In this document: piece by piece, positions 43,119 through 52,081 of the stretch | Position numbering within the stretch: the stretch's first letter is position 1 | How the letters are laid out: each line of letters opens with the position of its first letter | From: Phycisphaerales bacterium | GTDB lineage: Bacteria; Planctomycetota; Phycisphaerae; Phycisphaerales; UBA1924 | Direction: 5' to 3' | DNA length: 64,000 nucleotides | NCBI GenBank assembly: GCA_022072615.1 | Contig: JAJVHS010000045.1 | Span: forward strand, 1-64,000 | Translations under genes and position numbers: made by a program | The notes under the pieces: model-generated | Told to the model about the DNA's origin: nothing | Seen by the model: only the letters and a program-made list of their open reading frames with translations | Databases searched by the model: none

Positions 43119-44966
43119 TCAGTCGTTCCACGTCGACAGGTCAATGACGGTCCGAGCGGGAACGTCCTGCCACGGGAGCATCGGCCGTGGCCACGCGGTC
43201 CTGACGCCACGCGCGTCCGTCCGCTCGATCCCCAGCCGAAGCCGGCCAGACTCTTCCACGCACGACGCGGGCAGCGTGATGACCGAGATCCACCCGGTCT
43301 CCTGCCGCGTCACCCGGGCCTGCGCCCCAAGCGACGACGACCCGCGCTCATCCATCATCTCGGTCGTGCCCGTCTCGTCGACCCTGAGCACCATGCGCGG
43401 CCGTGACCGCGAACCCGCGTGGATGACCACCTCGTCGGGGAATGCGGACGGCGCCGCCCCGGGCGGACGCGAGCAGGCGATGTAAAGCTCCCACCTCACG
43501 CCCGCGTCGGACCATGTGCGGTAAAGCAACGCGCTGGTCGACCACTCGCTGTCGGAGGGCGTCGCGCCGCGCCCCGCAAGAAACTGCTCCAGCGTCATGT
43601 CACGCACGAGGGGACCGAGCACGACCCCCGGCGGCGCCGCCTCCGTCACTCCCAGGTCCACGGGCACGCGAAGGTCGCTGCTCCCGACGTGCACCCCGAG
43701 CATCGCCGACCGGATCTTCTCCCCCGACGCGGCCACCGCGACCTGCTGGGCGCCGGGCACCACGGGCACCGTGAGCTCGGTCCCGCGCAGCGGGCCAAGG
43801 GGCGAGCCCTGGGGCCGCTCGCCCACCTCGCGGCCGGCCGCATCCAGCCACGTCGACCACGCGGTGACGGGCCTGGTCGAGAGGTTCGCGATGCCGATCC
43901 GAGGGATGCGTCGCCCCGTCATGCCTTCCTGCTCGGCGGCGTCATCGATCATCCACGCGACCGCCGACGGCTGGCGATCGATCCAGCGACGAGCCGCCGC
44001 CGCTCGGGCGGGCAACTCCGCGCCCGGGTCGAGCAGGTCCGCCAGCAGTTCGTCGAGCACCGCCTGATCAACCTCCCACACCGGCGCGACGGCGTCGTCA
44101 TCCAGCGCGACAACCGTGCACAACCGAGCGGTCAGCTCCAGCGCGACCTGCGGCTCGTGGCGGTGGAGCAGCCCCAGCGCGATCGTCCATCGTGATTCGA
44201 TCTGCTCGGCCAGCGCCTCCAGCAGAGGGTCGGCGAACTGCGCCGGCTCGCCCGCGACGCGCGGCGGCAACGCCGCGGGGTGGAGCCCCGTCATCATGAG
44301 GCGGTAGCGCCATCGGCGCACGGGGCTCAGCCGCTCGGCCCGGGTCACGCGCTGCAGCGAGGGGCTCTCGCGCAGCGAGGCGGGCACCGCGGGGAGGTAA
44401 TCGACCCCGGGACCGGCCGCGAGCACCGCGGGATCGGGGAGCCAGTTGATCTTCATGCGGCGGTTGCCGATCAACAGGTCCTGCCCGGCGCCCTCCGCCG
44501 GAAGCTGGATCGCGGCGACCGTCATCGTCAGCGCGGGATCGGTCGGCGGGCTTGGCGACGTGCTCCACCGGCCGGCGAGCGGGAGCCACGCATCGAACCC
44601 GTGGTCGGCGACATACTGGGCACCCTGCTCGGCCTCGGAGTCACCCGCCCGGATCGTGATCCAGCGCAGCGCCGCGTCGAGCCGCCGCCCGCCGCTGAGA
44701 CGCACATCGATCGGCGGCAGCGGGTCTGGCGCGCCGCTGACGATCCGCACCGGCAGCACGAGCATCGTCCCGGTCACGGCGTCGATCCGACGGTCGATCG
44801 GCTCGATCCACGGCTGCTCGCCACGGGCAATCGCCGGGGCGGCGGCATCCTCCGTCCCCGCGCAACCAGCCAGGCCGAGGCCCGCGGAACCCGCCAGCAG
44901 CGCGGCCAGGCACGCGAGCGTGCCCTTCCACGCGTCGCGGAAGGAGTTTGGAAGTCCGGCGGTCAC
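43119..44966 (-). CDS. Large hypothetical lipoprotein
   Basis: This 615-residue protein begins with a lipoprotein signal: hydrophobic LACLAALLAGSAGLGL and lipobox LAGC. I do not recognise a family. It has two beta-rich ends (about 60-150 and 330-600) and a helix-rich middle (about 230-320) without clear motifs. It is anchored in a membrane on the outside. It is divergent from fabD with a 72-base spacer. Confidence 0.7.
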   Translation of the reverse strand: MTAGLPNSFRDAWKGTLACLAALLAGSAGLGLAGCAGTEDAAAPAIARGEQPWIEPIDRRIDAVTGTMLVLPVRIVSGAPDPLPPIDVRLSGGRRLDAALRWITIRAGDSEAEQGAQYVADHGFDAWLPLAGRWSTSPSPPTDPALTMTVAAIQLPAEGAGQDLLIGNRRMKINWLPDPAVLAAGPGVDYLPAVPASLRESPSLQRVTRAERLSPVRRWRYRLMMTGLHPAALPPRVAGEPAQFADPLLEALAEQIESRWTIALGLLHRHEPQVALELTARLCTVVALDDDAVAPVWEVDQAVLDELLADLLDPGAELPARAAAARRWIDRQPSAVAWMIDDAAEQEGMTGRRIPRIGIANLSTRPVTAWSTWLDAAGREVGERPQGSPLGPLRGTELTVPVVPGAQQVAVAASGEKIRSAMLGVHVGSSDLRVPVDLGVTEAAPPGVVLGPLVRDMTLEQFLAGRGATPSDSEWSTSALLYRTWSDAGVRWELYIACSRPPGAAPSAFPDEVVIHAGSRSRPRMVLRVDETGTTEMMDERGSSSLGAQARVTRQETGWISVITLPASCVEESGRLRLGIERTDARGVRTAWPRPMLPWQDVPARTVIDLSTWND

Positions 44967-45038
44967 GGCAGATTATCGCTCGCCCGTGCGACCCTGCTCG
45001 GTCCGCACGCCCGGGACGTGCCACGTATCATCACACCA

Positions 45039-45971
45039 ATGACGACATCCATGGTGATCCTCTGCCCGGGTCAGGGCGCACAGTCGGTCGGGATGGGTCG
45101 CGCCTGGCGCGCGGCGTCGGCCGAGGCCCGGGCCATCTTCGATCAGGCCGACAAGATCCTCGGCACGCGGCTGGGTTCGCCGCTCTCCACGCTCTGCTTT
45201 GAAGGTCCCGAGGAGCGCCTCAACCGCACCGACGTCTCCCAGCCCGCGATCTTCACGGTCTCGATCGCCTGCTGGAAGGGCCTCATCGCCGCGGGCGGGT
45301 TCGGCAACGGCGAGGCTCCCATCGCCGCCACCGCCGGCCTCTCATTAGGGGAATATACGGCCCTGGTGCTCGGCGGTTCAATGGCGTTCGCCGACGCTCT
45401 CGAGCTGGTCGCCCTGCGCGGTCGAGCGATGCAGGACGCCGCCGAAGCATCGCCGGGCGGGATGGTCGCACTGATCGGCGCTGACGAATCGCAGGCCGAC
45501 GACATCTGCGCCAAGGCCCGGGGGTCCGACGTCCTGGTCTGCGCCAACTACAACGCGCCCGGGCAGATCGTCCTCAGCGGCCACAAGGTCGCCTGCGACC
45601 GAGCCGCGGGCGTCGCGTCGGAGATGGGCCTGCGAGCCACGCCGCTGACCGTCGCCGGGGCGTTCCATTCGCCGCTCATGCAGCCTGCCGCGGACCGCCT
45701 CGCCGCCGCCCTCGCCAGGACCGCGATCACGCCGGCCAAGGTCACCGTCGTCTCCAACGTCACCGCCCAGCCGCACGCGGCCGACTCGGCCTCCATCCGC
45801 CAGCGCCTTGTCGATCAGCTCACGAGCCCGGTACGCTGGTCGCAGTCCTGCCAGTGGCTGACGTCGACAATCAAGGCCGAGTACCACGAGCTGGCGCCCG
45901 GCAAGACCCTCGCGGGACTGATGCGAAGAATCGACAAGAACACGAAGGTGATCACCCATGACGAGCCGTAA
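45039..45971 (+). CDS. fabD: Malonyl-CoA:ACP transacylase
   Basis: This 310-residue enzyme loads malonate from CoA onto acyl carrier protein for fatty acid synthesis. The N-terminal ILCPGQGAQSVGMG and the nucleophile Ser102 in AGLSLGEYTALV are diagnostic, and the catalytic His lies in GAFHSPLM. Full family length. No other fab genes are adjacent. Its end overlaps the lipoprotein gene start by 14 bases. Confidence 0.95.
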   Translation: MTTSMVILCPGQGAQSVGMGRAWRAASAEARAIFDQADKILGTRLGSPLSTLCFEGPEERLNRTDVSQPAIFTVSIACWKGLIAAGGFGNGEAPIAATAGLSLGEYTALVLGGSMAFADALELVALRGRAMQDAAEASPGGMVALIGADESQADDICAKARGSDVLVCANYNAPGQIVLSGHKVACDRAAGVASEMGLRATPLTVAGAFHSPLMQPAADRLAAALARTAITPAKVTVVSNVTAQPHAADSASIRQRLVDQLTSPVRWSQSCQWLTSTIKAEYHELAPGKTLAGLMRRIDKNTKVITHDEP

Positions 45972-46761
45972 CAGCAGATCCGCGAGAACGATGGCGCGAG
46001 CCCTGGCGTGCGCCGCGTCCATCGCCACCGCCGCGCCGGTGCTCATCGCGGCCGTCGGAGTTGCCGTGTCGGTGAGCGGCTGCAAGAAGGAAGAGCCGCC
46101 GCCCCCCCCGCCACCGCCGCCGCCGCCGCCACCGCCGCCGCCCGAGCCGGTGCAGATCGACCCGCTGTTCCAGGCGATGAAGATCGACGCCCGGGTGCAG
46201 TTCCCGCAGGAGAAGGCGCCGACCAACGAGGAGTTCGCTCGCGGCATCCTCTCGCTCGCCGACGCGCTGGTGAAGGGCGACGCCGGGGCGATGCAGTCGC
46301 TGCTCGACACGACCGGCGAGTCCGCGCTGTCGACGCTCATGAGCTCGGGCGAGTGGGAGCAGGAAACCGGCAAGATCGAAGCGATCCGCGTCATCCGCGT
46401 CGTCGGGTCCGGGACGGGCGGCACCGTGTCCATGGCGATCCAGGATCCGCGGGGCGCCTACGTCCTCAACTGGGCGGCAACCAAGACGGGCGAAAAGCTG
46501 GCCTTCGCCGGTCGCCCGGGCCCCGATGAGATCAAGCCCCGAGCCAGCGACTGGGAGCGGCCGGGCGTCTCGCTCGAACCCGGAGCGACGATCGGATCTT
46601 CCGCGCCCGGTTCCGGCGACGCCGGCGAGGAAGAAGGCGACACGCCCACCGAGGAAGCCCCGGCTCCGGCGGAAGAAGAGACCCCGGGCAGCGACGAGAC
46701 GATCAAGCGGACGCCCGCCGGGCCCGTCAAGATCCCCAAGCCCGGCGACGGCGGGGGCTGA
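45958..46761 (+). CDS. Lipoprotein with polyproline stretch
   Basis: This 267-residue protein has a signal ending in lipobox SGC followed by KKEEP and a run of 16 prolines (about residues 47-62). The middle (about 70-170) is a globular alpha/beta region without a known family; the C-terminal 80 residues are Glu/Pro/Ala-rich. Long proline runs stall ribosomes and require elongation factor P, and in the envelope they can span a distance. Overlap with fabD suggests one operon. The stop is followed by a GGCA array. Confidence 0.75.
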   Translation: MTSRNSRSARTMARALACAASIATAAPVLIAAVGVAVSVSGCKKEEPPPPPPPPPPPPPPPPEPVQIDPLFQAMKIDARVQFPQEKAPTNEEFARGILSLADALVKGDAGAMQSLLDTTGESALSTLMSSGEWEQETGKIEAIRVIRVVGSGTGGTVSMAIQDPRGAYVLNWAATKTGEKLAFAGRPGPDEIKPRASDWERPGVSLEPGATIGSSAPGSGDAGEEEGDTPTEEAPAPAEEETPGSDETIKRTPAGPVKIPKPGDGGG

Positions 46762-46768
46762 AAAAGCA

Positions 46769-46799
46769 GGCACAGGGCACCGAGGCACGAAGGCACAAA
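46769..46799 (+). repeat. GGCA array after lipoprotein gene
   Basis: One heptamer GGCACAG and three octamers GGCACCGA, GGCACGAA and GGCACAAA start 7 bases after the lipoprotein stop codon. It is the plus-strand arm of an inverted pair with the array at 46922-46977. Confidence 0.85.
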
Positions 46800-46921
46800 G
46801 GGCGGGACACCCTGCCCTTTTTCTTTTGCTTCGATACATGTGCCGACGGCAGGCCGTGGACAGCACGCCGCGGACAGGCACGCCGCGGACAGGCACGCGC
46901 ATCAGCTTCCGTCGTTTTCCC

Positions 46922-46977
46922 TGTGTGCCTCTGTGCCTTCGTGCCTCTGTGCCTTCGTGCCTCTGTGCCTTCGTGCC
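46922..46977 (-). repeat. Octamer array, 7 units, inverted to the previous
   Basis: Seven units read TGTGTGCC, TCTGTGCC and TTCGTGCC in alternation on the plus strand, i.e. GGCACAGA and GGCACGAA on the minus. It ends 32 bases before the GH38-like gene start. Between the arms a 15- to 16-bp direct repeat (GCACGCCGCGGACAG-like) occurs at about 46860-46900. Confidence 0.9.
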
Positions 46978-47009
46978 CTTCCGGCGTGTCCCTTCCGCTA
47001 CGCTTGCGC

Positions 47010-49631
47010 ATGCCCCGCCCGCCGCTGTATTACACGTTCGGCAACCACATGCACTGGGTCGACATGCAGTGGCTCTGGGGGTACGACGTCCTGCCCGGGT
47101 CGGTCGACGACATGCTGCGGCTGATCGAGGAGACGGGCGCTCGCGGCAACATCAACTTCGACGCCATCGGCTACGAGAAGATGGCCGTCGAGTGCCCCGA
47201 GCACCTGGCCAAGCTGCGGGACGCGGTCGCTCGGGGGCTGGTCGAGCCCGTCGGCTGCTCGTACGGCCAGCCCTACGGCCTGTTCCACGGGCTCGAATCG
47301 AACATCCGCCAACTCATCTACGGCGTGCGCACGACACGCCGCCTGCTGGGCGTTCGCCCGCGCACGTTCTGGGAAGAGGAGTTCTATTTCTTTCCGCAGC
47401 TCCCGCAGCTTCTGGCGCAGTGCGGCTACACGGGCGCGTGCCTGTTCTTCCAGTGGACGTGGCACACGCCCGAGATCCCAAAGGAGAACGGCTCGCTGAT
47501 CCTCTGGGAAGGCGCCGACGGGACCCGCCTGCCCGCGCTGCCTCGCAACGACCTGAACGTGCACCAGTGGCCAGAAGACTTCGACGGCCTCCTGGAGAAG
47601 GTCGAAAGCAGAGGCAATGGGCAACGGGCATCAGGCAGCAGTGAACGCATGATCCGGGCGAGAGCTGAATCACCAGCTCTTCCTGATGCCCGATGCCTGG
47701 TGCCCGATGCCTCGACCAGCCCGGCTTCCGCACCAGCGATAGTCCAATGGCTCGAACTCATGCCGAGCAAAGACTGGATGTGCCGCAGCGAGGTGCTGCT
47801 GCCGCGGCTCAAGGAGCTGATGAACGACCCACGGTTTGAAGTCCGCCCGCGAACGGCGGGCGCCCTCATCGCCGAGCTGCTCGGGGGTCGCGCTCTCGAG
47901 CCCGCGGCGGATCTCCCGGCTCGCCGCTACACCATGGACGACGTGTGGCACGGCATGACGCTCGGCAAGAACGCCGATGCGCACCCGCGAGCCAGCCGCG
48001 AGACCGAAGCGATACTGCTCCACGCCGAGGCGCTCTCCGCGACCGTGAGCCTGCTCGGCCGGCCGTACCCGAGCTGGGACGTCTACCCGACGTGGGAACT
48101 CGACGAAGCCTGGCGCGAGCTGCTCGCCGCGCAGCACCACGACAACCACGAGTGCGAGGGCCTCTGCGGCTTTGTCGGCCATCACCAGATGCAGCGGGCG
48201 CAGGCAGCCGCCGCCGAAGCGGCGGGTCGCGTCGATCGGCTGCTCCGCTCGCGATCCGGCGAGAGCGACGACGCGTTCACCAACCCGCTCGGTTGGACGC
48301 TGCCCCTCGAACACTCGTCGGTACCGCCCTTCGGGTACTCGAGCAGCGCCACGGATCCCGAGGAAGAAGGCCCCGACTCCGAAACCGATCTCCCGGATTT
48401 CACCGTCACGCTCGGCGGCAAGCCCGCGGATCGCGTCGCGAAGGGCGCGGGGAAAGACGAGGACGGGGACCCGCAGATCACGTGGAAGTACGCGTTCGGC
48501 GAGCAGTCCGTGGTCGCCGCCGCGCGACCCATGGAGAACGGCTGGGCCCTGACTGTGGACTTCCGCGACTCCACCGGCGAACTGCCGATCAAGCCCGGCC
48601 CGGGCTTTGGCGGCGCTCTTGAAGTTGTGTTCCGCATCGGCGCAGATCAGCGGCTCATCGCCGACTCGCCGGGCACGTCCGACACGGCGACGCCATCGAT
48701 CTCCGGCAAGCGCAAGTATCCGCAGGGCGACTGGATGACCTCCCCTCAGTGGTTCGAGCCGGTCAACCGGCCGTTCACCGCTCGCTCGTTCGTGGACGTC
48801 TGCGGCGCCGATGGTTCGGGCACGCTCATCGTGCACGACGGCTCGCAGCAGTGGTTCCGCGACGAGCGTTCACTCCGCGCCGTGCTCACCGCGTACGACC
48901 CCTGGGATGAACAGCGGTACGGCGTTCCCGGGCACGGGGTCGCGAGCTTCGTGCTCATCAGGCACGGCCCGATTGCACACGCCGACCGAGTGCGCCTCGC
49001 GACCGAGGCCGCGGACGCCGGGAGAGTCTTCGCGACGCACGCCGCGCCTGTCGGCGGAGGAACACCGACGCCCGCGGATGCTGTTCCGGCACGCTTCGGC
49101 CCGCTTGAAGTGTGCGGTGCGCCGGGCGTCCTCGCCCACGCGTTCTTCCGCGAATCCATGAAAGGCGGCGAGCACTTCCCGGACTGGGCCGGGCACCGCA
49201 TGGCTCGTGATTCCGGGGGCGCCTGCACGCACCCGTTTGTCATCCGCCTGGTTGAGTGGAACGGCGAGCCGGCGGAAGTCACTCTCAAACTCGCCGGGCC
49301 CGTCGCGATGGCCGCCAAGACCAACCTGCTCGGTGAGGTCCTGCACGACGGCCCGCCTCGCCGAGCCGTCGGGGAGGGTGGTGGCTGGTCGCCGAGCGAC
49401 ACCGGCTGGCTCACCGTCGAGCCCGCCGACCCGCCCGAGTGGGCCATCGTCAACGGCAGGCCCATCGAGTTCCGCGGCGAGCCGATCACGTGGTCGCAGG
49501 TCCGCTTCAGGATGCGGCCCCGCGAGATCACGACGATCTACGCCGACATGCTCATGGGTCGCAAGGAATTCCGCGACCTCGACGCCAAGCGCGAAGTGTG
49601 GGCGACGGTGCACAAGCAGCCTTCCACCTGA
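47010..49631 (+). CDS. GH38-like alpha-mannosidase-type glycoside hydrolase
   Basis: This 873-residue protein resembles the glycoside hydrolase 38 N-terminal catalytic domain (NHMHWVDMQW, NINFDAIGYEKM, the segment GLVEPVGCSYGQPYGLFHGLESNIRQLIYG, RPRTFWEEEFYFFPQ), followed by a mid helix domain (about 290-420, LLAAQHHDNHECEG) and a beta-rich C-terminal half. It has no signal peptide, so it acts in the cytoplasm unless exported otherwise. The ATG at MPRPPLYY is chosen; the frame is open upstream through the octamer array but that would encode repeat peptide. Residues about 202-234 come from a palindromic repeat element and have no counterpart in the family. Confidence 0.8.
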   Translation: MPRPPLYYTFGNHMHWVDMQWLWGYDVLPGSVDDMLRLIEETGARGNINFDAIGYEKMAVECPEHLAKLRDAVARGLVEPVGCSYGQPYGLFHGLESNIRQLIYGVRTTRRLLGVRPRTFWEEEFYFFPQLPQLLAQCGYTGACLFFQWTWHTPEIPKENGSLILWEGADGTRLPALPRNDLNVHQWPEDFDGLLEKVESRGNGQRASGSSERMIRARAESPALPDARCLVPDASTSPASAPAIVQWLELMPSKDWMCRSEVLLPRLKELMNDPRFEVRPRTAGALIAELLGGRALEPAADLPARRYTMDDVWHGMTLGKNADAHPRASRETEAILLHAEALSATVSLLGRPYPSWDVYPTWELDEAWRELLAAQHHDNHECEGLCGFVGHHQMQRAQAAAAEAAGRVDRLLRSRSGESDDAFTNPLGWTLPLEHSSVPPFGYSSSATDPEEEGPDSETDLPDFTVTLGGKPADRVAKGAGKDEDGDPQITWKYAFGEQSVVAAARPMENGWALTVDFRDSTGELPIKPGPGFGGALEVVFRIGADQRLIADSPGTSDTATPSISGKRKYPQGDWMTSPQWFEPVNRPFTARSFVDVCGADGSGTLIVHDGSQQWFRDERSLRAVLTAYDPWDEQRYGVPGHGVASFVLIRHGPIAHADRVRLATEAADAGRVFATHAAPVGGGTPTPADAVPARFGPLEVCGAPGVLAHAFFRESMKGGEHFPDWAGHRMARDSGGACTHPFVIRLVEWNGEPAEVTLKLAGPVAMAAKTNLLGEVLHDGPPRRAVGEGGGWSPSDTGWLTVEPADPPEWAIVNGRPIEFRGEPITWSQVRFRMRPREITTIYADMLMGRKEFRDLDAKREVWATVHKQPST
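47613..47711. repeat. Palindromic GGCAnnn heptamer element inside a gene
   Basis: Four heptamers (GGCAATG, GGCAACG, GGCATCA, GGCAGCA; 47613-47640), a central hairpin AGAGCTG-N6-CAGCTCT (47661-47680), then four inverted heptamers (TGATGCC, CGATGCC, TGGTGCC, CGATGCC; 47684-47711). The element is 99 bases, exactly 33 codons, and keeps the mannosidase frame open. Confidence 0.82.
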
Positions 49632-49671
49632 ACCGCGTTGTATGCTGTCTTTCCGAGTGCCTTCTTGCATG

Positions 49672-49734
49672 CGCGAGGCCCGGCTCCACAGCCGGGGTGC
49701 CTTTGCCAGTGCCTGATGCCCGATGCCCAGTGCC
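49672..49734 (+). repeat. Hairpin and TGCC heptamer array between genes
   Basis: CCCGGCT-CCAC-AGCCGGG (49679-49696) is followed by four heptamers CAGTGCC, TGATGCC, CGATGCC, CAGTGCC at 49707-49734. This resembles the right half of the element inside the upstream gene. It ends 12 bases before the ribokinase start. Confidence 0.75.
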
Positions 49735-49746
49735 TACGTCTTGACC

Positions 49747-50718
49747 ATGCCTCCCCCCTCCCTCTGCATCCTCGGTTCCATCAACATGGACCTGGTCGTC
49801 CGCGCGCCGTCCCTGCCCACGCCGGGCCAGACGCTCCTGGGCGGGCCGTTCGACACGCTGCCGGGCGGCAAGGGCGCCAACCAGGCCGTCGCGGCCGCCC
49901 GGGCCGGCGCTTCGGTCGCCATGATCGGCATGACCGGCCGTGACGACTTCGGCTCTCGCATGCGAGCCGTCCTCGCCGAGAACGCCGTCTCGCTCGCCGC
50001 CGTCGGAACGGCCGATACGGCCCCCACCGGCGTCGCGCTCATCACCGTCGCCGACGACACCTCCGACAACACGATCATCGTCGCCCCCGGCGCCAACGCG
50101 CTCGTCACTCCCAACCACGTCGACCGCGCCGCGGGCGCCATCATCTCCGCCGACGTCCTGCTCATGCAGCTCGAGGTGCCCCTCGCCGCGGTCACCCGGG
50201 CCGCTCAGATCGCCAAGGACGCCGGCGTGACGGTCATGCTCAACGCCGCGCCCGCCGCGAAGCTGCCGTGGGATCTGCTCGCCGCGCTCGACGTGCTCAT
50301 CGTCAACCAGTCCGAAGCGGCGCACATCGTCGCCGCCGCGACCATGGGCGGCGACCCCGACGAAGTCGCCCGCAGGCCCGTCGAGGACCAGCTCGACGCC
50401 ATCGAGCGCCTCGGCGTCTCGTGCGCGGTGATGACCCTGGGCGCCGACGGCGCGGCGGTTTCCCGATCGCGATCCACTCGCCGCGTCTCCACCTTCGCGG
50501 TCGATGCGGTGGACACCGTGGGCGCGGGCGACGCGTTCTGCGGCGTGTTCGCGGCTCGGTGGGCCGAGCACCAGGCGTCGAGCAGCCTTGACGCCGACGC
50601 GATCATCGATGCCGCGACCTGGGCGTGCGCCGCGGGCGCGCTGGCGACGACCCGCCGCGGCGCGATCCCCTCTATCCCGCAGCGATCCGAGATCATCAGG
50701 CTGCTGTGCTCACGGTGA
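49747..50718 (+). CDS. rbsK: Ribokinase (PfkB family)
   Basis: This 323-residue sugar kinase has the PfkB signatures: N-terminal CILGSINMDLVVRAP, PGGKGANQAVAAARAGA, and the C-terminal DTVGAGDAFCGVF with the catalytic Asp. Ribokinase phosphorylates D-ribose at O5. The upstream ATG eight codons earlier lies in the repeat and is less likely. Its end overlaps the convergent EEP-family gene by nine bases. Confidence 0.88.
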   Translation: MPPPSLCILGSINMDLVVRAPSLPTPGQTLLGGPFDTLPGGKGANQAVAAARAGASVAMIGMTGRDDFGSRMRAVLAENAVSLAAVGTADTAPTGVALITVADDTSDNTIIVAPGANALVTPNHVDRAAGAIISADVLLMQLEVPLAAVTRAAQIAKDAGVTVMLNAAPAAKLPWDLLAALDVLIVNQSEAAHIVAAATMGGDPDEVARRPVEDQLDAIERLGVSCAVMTLGADGAAVSRSRSTRRVSTFAVDAVDTVGAGDAFCGVFAARWAEHQASSSLDADAIIDAATWACAAGALATTRRGAIPSIPQRSEIIRLLCSR

Positions 50719-51945
50719 GCGGTACTCGACGTCCGCCCACACGCCACGGTGCGTCCCCGTCCCCGTCGAGAACGTTCCGTAGCCCACGGCTCGGAGCCCC
50801 GGTCCCACAAACACCTGGTCGAGGTGCCACAACGGCCGCGTCCGCGGATAGGTCGCGGTCAGCCCCGCGCCCGCCTGGGACCACGCATCCGTCAGCCCGG
50901 CCTCGTGGAGCCGGGTGATGTGCCCCAGCGACCACGACCCGCGCGGGATGTTGCAGTCGCCCACGACGACGTCGGGCGTCGGGAACCCTCCGCGCGGCCA
51001 GTCGGCGTCGGTCCACCGGCCCGAGGCCGACATCTCCAGCACGGGTCCGCGGAACGCCCTGATCGCGTCGGCCGCCTGCTCGGTGATGAGCGCCTTGGGC
51101 AGGCTCAGGTCCGAGGGCAGGTCGAGGACCCACACGACCAGGGGCTTCTCGCCGCCGGCGGGGTGCTCGACCTCGAGGAACATGGCGCGGCCGGGGTCGT
51201 AGTAGCGCTTCGGTCCCTGCTCGCGCGGGTCAAGGCCGCTGCCGCGCGAGATGTTGAGCTCGATGAACCCGCACCGGATCATCCGCCAGCGGCTGATGAA
51301 CGTGAAACGGTCGTGCGTGAGGACCCACGCGGGCCAGTTCACCGGGTCTTTGCTCATAGCCTGGGCGATCGGCGCGACCAGGCCCTCGTGCGAGAGGCTC
51401 GTGAAGACACACAGGTCGGGCGTGAGGTCCTGGATGCTCTGCGCCCATCCCTGGTTGTCCTCGCCGCCGCTGTTCCAGAAGACGACGCGGAGGTGCTCGC
51501 CCGCATTCGAGGATCGCAGCAGCCAGCGCCCGACCCTGAGCTCGAACACCACGAAATACCCCAGCACGCACGCCCAGGCGAGCGCCGCGACGGCCACGCC
51601 GATTCGCAGCCGGCCCAGCGCGGGGTCGTGCGCCCGGGCGCGCCGCATCAGGCGCCGGCCGACATCCGCGGCGACGATCAGCAGGCCCGCGGCGATGAGC
51701 ACGAGGAACGTCGGGATCCATTCGAGGAACTGCGACCACCAGAAGCGGTCGCTCACGACCTCGCCGGTCAACCATGACCCGATGATGATGAGCGCGCCCG
51801 CCGCCGGGACGGCGGACCAGAGCCGCAGCAGCGACGCGGCCGCGACCTGGTGCAGCGGGTCGCCACGGAAGGCTCGTTCCCGGTCGGCCCATGCGGCTTC
51901 GTCGGCGTCGTCCTGTCGTGCGATGTTGGGCGGAGGCAGGCTCAT
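50710..51945 (-). CDS. Membrane-anchored endonuclease/exonuclease/phosphatase-family protein
   Basis: This 411-residue protein has three membrane helices in its first 140 residues (AVPAAGALIIIGSWL, WIPTFLVLIAAGLLIVAA, IGVAVAALAWACVLGYFVVF) and a C-terminal EEP domain (about 165-411): LRVVFWNSGGEDNQGW, VVVGDCNIPRGS, WHLDQVFVGPGL. The usual catalytic residues (N, E, D-N, D-H) are partly replaced: GDCN is intact but the final SDH is not seen, with GTGTHRGV instead. It may be a diverged nuclease or phosphatase, perhaps not active. Confidence 0.75.
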   Translation of the reverse strand: MSLPPPNIARQDDADEAAWADRERAFRGDPLHQVAAASLLRLWSAVPAAGALIIIGSWLTGEVVSDRFWWSQFLEWIPTFLVLIAAGLLIVAADVGRRLMRRARAHDPALGRLRIGVAVAALAWACVLGYFVVFELRVGRWLLRSSNAGEHLRVVFWNSGGEDNQGWAQSIQDLTPDLCVFTSLSHEGLVAPIAQAMSKDPVNWPAWVLTHDRFTFISRWRMIRCGFIELNISRGSGLDPREQGPKRYYDPGRAMFLEVEHPAGGEKPLVVWVLDLPSDLSLPKALITEQAADAIRAFRGPVLEMSASGRWTDADWPRGGFPTPDVVVGDCNIPRGSWSLGHITRLHEAGLTDAWSQAGAGLTATYPRTRPLWHLDQVFVGPGLRAVGYGTFSTGTGTHRGVWADVEYRSP

Positions 51946-52081
51946 GTGAGACGGGCGGCAGGAGAATACCATTCGGCCCGCCGGGGCCACTCCCCTCGGC
52001 GGCAGTCCACCTCAGGCAGCGATTGTTGCCCGACCCGCCGCGCGGCGGCCGCCACGCACGACGCTCTTTGATTGAGGCACC

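Noticed and set aside
46923-47009. N-terminal extension of the GH38-like protein
   Set aside because: It would translate the octamer array into a Cys/Leu/Val/Pro repeat peptide. The ATG at 47010 begins family-like sequence.
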